From Nitrospirae bacterium RIFCSPLOW2_12_42_9 (lineage in GTDB: Bacteria > Nitrospirota > 9FT-COMBO-42-15 > HDB-SIOI813), in contig MHER01000086.1 of assembly GCA_001805205.1 (NCBI GenBank), positions 1 through 5,606 of the forward strand: 5,606 nt of DNA, in the 5' to 3' direction. The position numbers and the translations under genes are program-made. The notes beneath the pieces were generated by a model. That model did no database searches. It was not told the origin of the DNA and was given only the letters and a program-made list of their open reading frames with translations. How positions within the stretch are numbered: the stretch's first letter is position 1; each line of letters opens with the position of its first letter. Of the stretch, positions 1-4,809 are shown one piece after another.

Positions 1-118
1 TCATCTATCCTGCCAATACATCCTGATAATTATCAATCCCATTTGATACAGACAAAGGGGATTACCTTTCCCCCGTTCACCGAGGGGTTACACAGCACAA
101 AAAAAACAGACAAAAAAA
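1..118. other. Gene-free left edge
   Basis: No convincing gene is visible here. Plus-strand frame 1 is open from the edge to a TGA at 220-222, but most of it lies antisense to the sensor gene and the translation is low-complexity, so I treat it as a shadow. On the minus strand a 13-codon ATG frame ends with a TGA at positions 3-1; it has no ribosome binding site and is probably chance. The stretch contains the perfect 12-bp palindrome TGATAATTATCA (24-35), a small GC hairpin (70-87) and two A-runs (99-106 and 112-118) that read as T-runs just after the sensor stop codon. Confidence 0.5.
70..118 (-). other. T-runs and small hairpin after the sensor gene
   Basis: Read on the minus strand, the sensor TGA is followed at once by T7, then GTCTG, then T8. 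Further on comes a hairpin at 87-70: CCCC, a bulged T, CG, a five-base loop, CG and GGGG. The order is T-run then hairpin, the reverse of a canonical intrinsic terminator, and I see no good stem in the last codons before the T-runs. It may still mark the 3' end of the sensor transcript, but this is weak. Confidence 0.25.
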
Positions 119-2203
119 TCAAACCTTTACCCTTTTTATCAAATTCTCTTTCTCTAAAACCAAAGCCATCACATCTACAAGCGGCTGGAGGACTTCGAGC
201 CTTACCTCTACCCCCTCTCTGATTCCCTCCTGTATGGGTGAAGTAATCTGTCCTGGTGAACCTGCTACAAGCACACCAATTACCTTGTCCTTACCCTTCA
301 ATGGAAATACCATCCAGTCCCCGAACCTCTTATCTATCCATGTCTTCTTGCTAAACTCCCCTTTTTTTACTATCTTCAAATCCCGGATAGCGTAGTTAAC
401 AGGGTCGTCTTCTTCTATAATTATGTTCTGCAGCCTCCTGTTATCAAGACCATGTGACCAAACACACTGTAAAACATCCCCCTCATATGCAAACAACCCC
501 ATACTGGAAATACCGGATATATTGGCAAATATTTTAAATAATGCAACAAGGATATCTGACATATTAATCTGCCTGATAAGGGAGTTCATCTCTTGCTTCA
601 GTGTGGAAAGTTTAGAGTCCTGCTCAAGCATAACCATTGTCGAACGGGATAATTGTTCATTGGTCATACTCTGCCGCTCTTCCTCCTTCTTTCTCTCTGT
701 CAGATCCCGCATAACCAGATGATAGACCTTCATATTATTATGTTCTATCAGCCTTGCGCTAACATCCACCCATGCAGTCTCACCATTTTTCCTCTTTATA
801 GTGACCTCGTGCAACGAAGAAAACCCCCTCTTTACACCCCTGTTGAATTGGTCAATAGCCTGATTTATCATAGACTGTGGAAACATATTCCAGTATTTCA
901 TATTAAGCAACTCTTCCTGGGAAAGGCCGGTTAACACCTCTGCCTGAAGATTTGTCTCTGATATGCTCCCGTTTTGCGGGTCTATAAGAAATATCGCATC
1001 ATAGGCCTGCTCCATTAATGCCCTGTACTTACTTTCAGATGTCCTTAATGCTGTTGTCCTCTCTTTTATCTTATCTTCAAGGTTTTCATAGAACCCCTTT
1101 ACAGACTCACTCATCCTGTTAAATCCATTTGCAAGTCTCTCAATCTCGTCACCTGTACGGATATCTATCTTATGCTCGAGATTACCCTTGCTGATCCGTT
1201 CAACTCCATCATGCAGTAGTCTGAGCGGTCGCAGCAGCATTCTGCGGACTATAGATACACCAAGAATACAGATTGACAGGACTATGATAGATTCGAGTAA
1301 TATAATATTAAGTAAAAGTTTGTTTACAGGTGTAAATGTCTCTTTTGGATCCTGACGTATAAACGTATACCACTTATGCCCGCCAAGATTTCCCGAACCG
1401 AGCGAATTTAAAAAGTCCAATGTATTGAACCCTACAATAGAATTTTCCCCTCCGTGTGCATCATCACCTGCTACTGCCCAGCCACCCCCTTTTCCTGTAA
1501 TAAGACTAATAAGGGGTTCATTCATGGAATGTTCCACAAGTGGGAGGATTGAACATATAAGAGGGGTCCCTTCAGAGTCTATGAGCATACCATGTCCTGT
1601 TTTTCCAAAACTCATATTCTTAATAAAACGGAAAAAGACATCCACATTCATAATATTTCTTATTGCCCCCAAAATCCTATCTGTTTCAGGATCAAATACA
1701 GGAATTACAATATCCATAGCCCTTATTCCTGTTAGCTCATCGAGATATATATCACTTACGTATATCCTGCTTTTACCATCAAAATGTGTTTCCCTCCACC
1801 ACTTTGAATCTGACTGGTCTATCTTGTTGTTCAATCTCATTTTGCTATCGGCAATTATCTTACCCTCCCTGTCAACAACAATAAGGTCGAGGTGTTCCTC
1901 CCTCTCCTCTGAATGTCTCAGGTAATGTATAAGATATTCTTCGATGTTCCTTCTTTTTTTCTCCCTGACCGCATTTATAAAGGCAGATTCTTCTGACAGA
2001 TTGTTAAATGTTTTAATCTCTTTCTTTACAGAATCATCGAACCTCTCTGCTGTCTTCTTGGCTATCTCAGCAAAGTCCCTCCCAATAGCCTCAGTCAGGA
2101 TGTTTCTAACCTGGTAATAGGTAATAAACAGCCCTGTGGATAAGGCCAAAAAACCAGTAATCAATATGGCTATTACAACCTTTTTTTGTATACTCATATA
2201 CAT
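119..2203 (-). CDS. Membrane sensor protein, dCache-HAMP-PAS-GAF, no output domain
   Basis: A 694-residue inner-membrane sensor. Order of parts: short N-terminus with KK at 7-8; membrane helix about 9-30; extracytoplasmic double-Cache-like domain about 31-295 (WW at 135-136, YVSD at 148-151, repeated I-V-P-V and G-A-I strands); second helix about 297-318; HAMP about 319-372 (P326, then GDEIERLANGFNRM at 351-364); coiled coil; PAS with PAC about 388-505 (YRALMEQAYDAIFLID, closing RDLTERKKEE); coiled coil 502-545; GAF-like domain about 548-688. No HisKA/HATPase, GGDEF, EAL, methyl-accepting, phosphatase or HTH domain is present, and the protein ends seven residues after a final helix. It should sense a small periplasmic ligand and perhaps a cytoplasmic one, but its output is unknown; it may act by protein contact. 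Start: ATG at 2203 or, equally possible, ATG at 2197 (Met3); neither has a Shine-Dalgarno sequence, and the membrane helix begins too soon for a later start. It is divergent from the DUF4416 gene. Confidence 0.9.
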   Translation of the reverse strand: MYMSIQKKVVIAILITGFLALSTGLFITYYQVRNILTEAIGRDFAEIAKKTAERFDDSVKKEIKTFNNLSEESAFINAVREKKRRNIEEYLIHYLRHSEEREEHLDLIVVDREGKIIADSKMRLNNKIDQSDSKWWRETHFDGKSRIYVSDIYLDELTGIRAMDIVIPVFDPETDRILGAIRNIMNVDVFFRFIKNMSFGKTGHGMLIDSEGTPLICSILPLVEHSMNEPLISLITGKGGGWAVAGDDAHGGENSIVGFNTLDFLNSLGSGNLGGHKWYTFIRQDPKETFTPVNKLLLNIILLESIIVLSICILGVSIVRRMLLRPLRLLHDGVERISKGNLEHKIDIRTGDEIERLANGFNRMSESVKGFYENLEDKIKERTTALRTSESKYRALMEQAYDAIFLIDPQNGSISETNLQAEVLTGLSQEELLNMKYWNMFPQSMINQAIDQFNRGVKRGFSSLHEVTIKRKNGETAWVDVSARLIEHNNMKVYHLVMRDLTERKKEEERQSMTNEQLSRSTMVMLEQDSKLSTLKQEMNSLIRQINMSDILVALFKIFANISGISSMGLFAYEGDVLQCVWSHGLDNRRLQNIIIEEDDPVNYAIRDLKIVKKGEFSKKTWIDKRFGDWMVFPLKGKDKVIGVLVAGSPGQITSPIQEGIREGVEVRLEVLQPLVDVMALVLEKENLIKRVKV

Positions 2204-2211
2204 AATCTGGA

Positions 2212-2240
2212 ATTATATCAGACATTTTCCTGTTTCTCAA
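2212..2240 (-). promoter_or_regulatory. Sigma70-like promoter of the sensor gene
   Basis: On the minus strand, TTGAGA (2240-2235, five of six matches to the -35 consensus) is followed after exactly 17 bp by TATAAT (2217-2212, perfect -10). Only 8 nt separate the -10 box from the ATG at 2203. Transcription should therefore begin at about 2206-2203, giving no leader, or a 6-9 nt leader if the ATG at 2197 is used. The lack of a Shine-Dalgarno sequence agrees with this. Confidence 0.7.
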
Positions 2241-2248
2241 CGGCCATC

Positions 2249-2278
2249 TTGCACAATTTTTGCATATTAGTTTATGAT
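2249..2278 (+). promoter_or_regulatory. Promoter of the DUF4416-propeller unit
   Basis: TTGCAC (2249-2254, weak -35) is followed after 18 bp by TATGAT (2273-2278, five of six matches to the -10 consensus). The position six bases past the -10 box is 2285, the A of the DUF4416 start codon, so a leaderless transcript is predicted. The -35 is poor, so an activator could be needed; this is inference. The -35 boxes of the two divergent promoters stand only 8 bp apart (2241-2248), so one bound regulator could affect both. Confidence 0.5.
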
Positions 2279-2284
2279 ATAAAT

Positions 2285-2818
2285 ATGATTGTTATAAGAC
2301 CTGTTGAACAGGCCAAATTATTCACTGCCCTATTAAGCAGGGAAGAAAAGATCTTTGATGTAGTAAAAGAAAATCTTTGTGGTTCCTTTGGACCTGTGGA
2401 CTATATAAGCCCCGTATTACCCTGGACCCATTCAAGATACTATGAAAAAGAGATGGGGTCTGACCTTAAAAGGGCATTCTTCTTTTTCAAAGATCACGTC
2501 CAGCCAGAACTGTTAGCTGATATCAAGAATACTACTAATAAGATCGAGGTATATTTCAAGAATGAGACAAATTTAAACATGCCTGTAAGGCCTGTTAATA
2601 TAGACCCTGGATATATGACATTATCAAAGGTTGTACTTGCATCAACAAAAGACTACTCACACAGAGTCTATCTTGGGAAAGGCATCTATGCAGAAGTAAC
2701 ACTCTATTATATGGATAAGAGTTATAAACCATTCCCTTATACTTACCCGGATTACAGAAGTAAAGAGTATATTTTAATGTTCAATTCAATAAGAGAGAAA
2801 TTATTATGCAGGTATTAA
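2285..2818 (+). CDS. DUF4416 family protein
   Basis: A 177-residue soluble protein that I recognise as DUF4416, a family of unknown function found mainly in Nitrospirota, Desulfobacterota and other environmental phyla. Family signatures run end to end: PVEQAKLFTALLSRE at 6-20, FGPVDY 35-40, YYEKEMGSDLKR 52-63, VNIDPGY 104-110, then LSKVVLASTKDYSHR (113-127) and VYLGKGIYAEVTL (128-140), and YPDYRSKEY 154-162. The length is complete for the family. There is no signal peptide or membrane helix, so it is cytoplasmic. I chose ATG 2285 because the family homology begins within a few residues of it; the longer frame from 2186 would add a non-conserved stretch that overlaps the sensor start and both promoters. 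No Shine-Dalgarno sequence precedes the ATG, in keeping with a leaderless message. The last 13 bp overlap the propeller gene, so the two are almost certainly co-transcribed and translationally coupled. No biochemical function can be assigned. Confidence 0.92.
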   Translation: MIVIRPVEQAKLFTALLSREEKIFDVVKENLCGSFGPVDYISPVLPWTHSRYYEKEMGSDLKRAFFFFKDHVQPELLADIKNTTNKIEVYFKNETNLNMPVRPVNIDPGYMTLSKVVLASTKDYSHRVYLGKGIYAEVTLYYMDKSYKPFPYTYPDYRSKEYILMFNSIREKLLCRY

Positions 2819-4734
2819 ATATCTTTTTCTTACTGACCACATTTATTTTATCACTTTTCAGCGCTGCTCAGGCAGTAGACTTTGACGCTAGGGATAGCAG
2901 GGTGGATTTACCAATCCTCATGGTACCCAATAATGCTGTTACACCTCATATGAGCGCTGACAAGAATGGTCATATATACGTGACCTGGAGTGACAACAAG
3001 GGAGGGTCTCCAAGTATTTATACAAATACATTCTTCCCGGGCAGGGGATGGCTGCCGGATTCCATCCCCATAACTACCGGATATCCAAGACCCCAGGGAT
3101 CTGAGATTGGAAATGCAATTTCACCTCAGGTTTGTTCAGACAATTCCGGTCATGTCTATGTAGTATGGGTTGATGACAGGGCAGTAAAGGCAAAAACAGG
3201 CAAACGTGACATATACCTCAGATATTCTAAAGACTATGGATTAACATGGTATCATGATTTTATAGATGAGCGAATAGATTCAGATAACCCGGCAATAGGT
3301 GATTCTATAAACCCGCAGATTACATGTAATGAAGACGGTAATGTATATGTAGTGTGGCAGGATGACAGGAATAACGCAGGTATCTATGAGGTGTACTTCA
3401 GATCACTCCAGATACGATTCGCTAAGCCCGCTGACTATATTCAATATTATCAATATCCTGAGGTAAAGCTCAATACCGGGGTAACGGCTGGCAGGTATAA
3501 TGCAATCTATTCCATGATCTCAACAGATAGAAACGGGCATGTATATGTGGTTTGGGAAGATAAAAGGAATGTGCCGGAAGAGGATATATACCCAGGCATA
3601 TACTTTAATGTATCGAAGGATCACGGATCTACATGGCTGCAGACAGCAACACGCATAGACAGTGCACCTATAGGTTTTTATGATTCCCGTCTGCCTGTAA
3701 TAAGTAGTGACTCTAATGGCTATGTTTATGCAGCATGGACAGATAATGCGGGAAGGCCAACACGGGGAGATGAATTTGCAGGAGACGGAACTCTTGATGT
3801 CTATTTTAACCGTTCAGTAGATTACGGCGTCACATGGGATAAGGAAGACAAGCGTATAGATACGCCGGCTCAAAGGGTTGATGTAAGACATGCTGCCATA
3901 GGCAGCAATGATAAAGGAGTTGTATGTATAGTGTGGTCAAGTAATTTTGACGATTCATCATCCGGGAATAAGGATCATTTCAATATATACTTTAACCATT
4001 CAGAAAATCGTGGAAGCACTTTTCTTGATTCAAAATCTAATATACGCCTCGATACCGGCGTCCAGCCGGAGAAAACATCTGCACTTGCACCTCTGGTTCA
4101 GGTCGACAACATAGGAAATGTATACGCGGCATGGGTAGATAAACGTGAAAGTACATACGACATATTTTTTAATTTTTCAATAGAAAAGGGGCAGAAAGAC
4201 ACGTGGCAGGATTCTGATATAAGACTTGATTATCCTAATCCACCTGGCGATTCCATAAATCACAGAATGACAATAGATAATACCGGTAATGTATATGTTG
4301 TCTGGCAAGATGACAGGAGCGCCCTCGCTGAGGGTGATTATAACAACATCTACTTCATCAGTGGCTTTCTCGATATAGAGCGTCTGTTGATAAGCGGACA
4401 ACGTGTTGGTGAGGCATGTTTTATAGCCACCGCAGTCTATGGAAACCCTTTTGACCCGCGTGTAAAATTGCTGAGGGAGTTCAGGGACAGGCATCTTATG
4501 AGCAACAGATTTGGGAAATGGTTCGTGTCATTATATTATAGATTTAGTCCGCCTGCAGCAGACTTCATATCGGAGAACAGTTACCTGAAGGCCCCGCTGA
4601 GAATAGCACTCTTGCCTGTTGTCGGAATAGCCGCTTTAGCCATGCATACAACCAATATTCAGAAGGTGATGTTGATACTACTTATCCTGTGTGTGCTCAC
4701 TACTGCATGGGCATTCTGGCAAAGGTTGCATTGA
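2806..4734 (+). CDS. Exported beta-propeller (Asp-box) protein with CFI-box C-terminus
   Basis: A 642-residue exported protein. Residues 1-23 form a signal peptide with a hydrophobic core and A-Q-A cleavage motif (21-23), unusual in having no Lys or Arg in its n-region. Residues 24 to about 530 carry eight repeats of D-x-x-G-x-V-Y-V-x-W-x-D-x-R, with the Trp at 61, 121, 184, 250, 311, 377, 443 and 500 (57-66 residues apart). Between them lie Asp boxes S-x-D-x-G-x-T-W: intact at 141-148, 270-277 and 337-344, degenerate at 399-406 and 458-467. This predicts a sialidase/BNR-like beta-propeller of about eight blades. I see no sialidase RIP motif or arginine triad, so binding or scaffolding is likelier than catalysis. 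The end is a CFI-box domain: CFIATAVYG at 538-546, a conserved Arg/Tyr-rich stretch (LREFRD, YYRFSPP), then hydrophobic segments at about 598-613 and 621-638 and a final QRLH. ATG 2806 is the only ATG/GTG/TTG start after the upstream in-frame stop at 2761-2763; a weak GAGAG lies about 9 nt before it. Ligand and role are unknown. Confidence 0.88.
   Translation: MQVLNIFFLLTTFILSLFSAAQAVDFDARDSRVDLPILMVPNNAVTPHMSADKNGHIYVTWSDNKGGSPSIYTNTFFPGRGWLPDSIPITTGYPRPQGSEIGNAISPQVCSDNSGHVYVVWVDDRAVKAKTGKRDIYLRYSKDYGLTWYHDFIDERIDSDNPAIGDSINPQITCNEDGNVYVVWQDDRNNAGIYEVYFRSLQIRFAKPADYIQYYQYPEVKLNTGVTAGRYNAIYSMISTDRNGHVYVVWEDKRNVPEEDIYPGIYFNVSKDHGSTWLQTATRIDSAPIGFYDSRLPVISSDSNGYVYAAWTDNAGRPTRGDEFAGDGTLDVYFNRSVDYGVTWDKEDKRIDTPAQRVDVRHAAIGSNDKGVVCIVWSSNFDDSSSGNKDHFNIYFNHSENRGSTFLDSKSNIRLDTGVQPEKTSALAPLVQVDNIGNVYAAWVDKRESTYDIFFNFSIEKGQKDTWQDSDIRLDYPNPPGDSINHRMTIDNTGNVYVVWQDDRSALAEGDYNNIYFISGFLDIERLLISGQRVGEACFIATAVYGNPFDPRVKLLREFRDRHLMSNRFGKWFVSLYYRFSPPAADFISENSYLKAPLRIALLPVVGIAALAMHTTNIQKVMLILLILCVLTTAWAFWQRLH
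2959..4317 (+). repeat. Eight propeller repeats encoded within the exported protein
   Basis: The eight copies of the D-x-x-G-x-V-Y-V-x-W-x-D-x-R core start at residues 52, 112, 175 (shortened, N-E-D-G), 241, 302, 369, 434 and 491. Each is preceded by an R-[IL/V]-[DN] strand (for example 156-158) and usually followed by an [IV]-Y-F strand leading to the Asp box. Repeat 6 is the most divergent: G-V-V-C-I-V-W, with the D-x-R lost. Repeats 3 and 8 share GNVYVVWQDDR exactly. Confidence 0.85.
4417..4731 (+). other. CFI-box C-terminal domain of the propeller protein
   Basis: Residues 538-642. The domain opens with C-F-I-A-T-A-V-Y-G, continues with P-R-V-K-L-L-R-E-F-R-D and Y-Y-R-F-S-P-P-A-A, and closes with two hydrophobic segments. 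This matches the CFI-box CTERM type found at the ends of many exported proteins in environmental bacteria. Its repeated occurrence on unrelated exported proteins suggests a sorting or anchoring signal, but to my knowledge its processing is not established. The Cys538 context (G-E-A-C) is not a classical lipobox. Confidence 0.8.
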
Positions 4735-4809
4735 GACGTAGGGACAGATTCACTCAGACGTAGGGACAGACCTTAAGGTCTGTCCCTACCTGTCCCTACC
4801 TGTCCCTAC
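4735..4809. repeat. Compact repeat cluster, five copies of GTAGGGACAG
   Basis: The cluster lies between two convergent genes. The 14-mer GACGTAGGGACAGA occurs at 4735-4748 and again, identical, at 4757-4770 (22-bp period). The inverse decamer CTGTCCCTAC then occurs three times in perfect tandem (4780-4789, 4790-4799, 4800-4809). In total there are two forward and three inverted copies of one 10-bp core within 75 bp. The arrangement recalls REP-type intergenic palindromes. It begins at the base after the propeller stop codon and extends into the 3' end of the TPR gene. No transposase is visible in the window. Confidence 0.9.
4760..4789. terminator. Perfect 30-bp palindrome, possible bidirectional 3'-end hairpin
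   Basis: Arms GTAGGGACAGACC and GGTCTGTCCCTAC flank TTAA; every one of the 15 base pairs matches. Transcribed from either side it gives a 13-bp stem with a four-base loop, 26 bp after the propeller stop and 7 bp past the TPR stop. Neither strand has a following T-run, so it is not a canonical intrinsic terminator. It could block 3' exonucleases or insulate the two convergent transcripts; it may equally be only part of the repeat element. Confidence 0.45.

Noticed and set aside
1..222. Plus-strand gene fragment entering from the left edge
   Set aside because: The frame is open by chance, Pro/Leu/Lys-rich, and nearly half of it is antisense to the conserved end of the sensor.
423..1925. Plus-strand open frames antisense to the sensor (423-722, 653-934, 1425-1925)
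   Set aside because: Their translations are Ser/Pro/Ile/Leu/Cys-rich without domain patterns, while the opposite strand encodes recognisable dCache, HAMP, PAS and GAF domains.
2186..2284. N-terminal extension of the DUF4416 frame back to ATG 2186
   Set aside because: The extra residues are not part of the family pattern and overlap the sensor start codon and both predicted promoters; DUF4416 homology begins just after Met at 2285.
4411..4419. Internal lipobox at Cys538
   Set aside because: The preceding residues are G-E-A, without the Leu/Val/Ile at -3, and the site is far from a signal peptide; the CFI-box explains the Cys better.
4177..4494. Minus-strand open frame of 105 codons inside the propeller gene
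   Set aside because: It is antisense to repeats 7-8 and the CFI-box, which are clearly conserved on the plus strand; no family pattern or ribosome binding site.
2806..4734. Active sialidase (neuraminidase)
   Set aside because: Only Asp-box structural motifs are seen; there is no R-I-P motif near the N-terminus and no evident catalytic arginine triad, and the repeat number does not fit six blades.
4735..4809. CRISPR array
   Set aside because: The repeats are 10-14 bp, in both orientations and partly in direct tandem without spacers; no cas gene is nearby.
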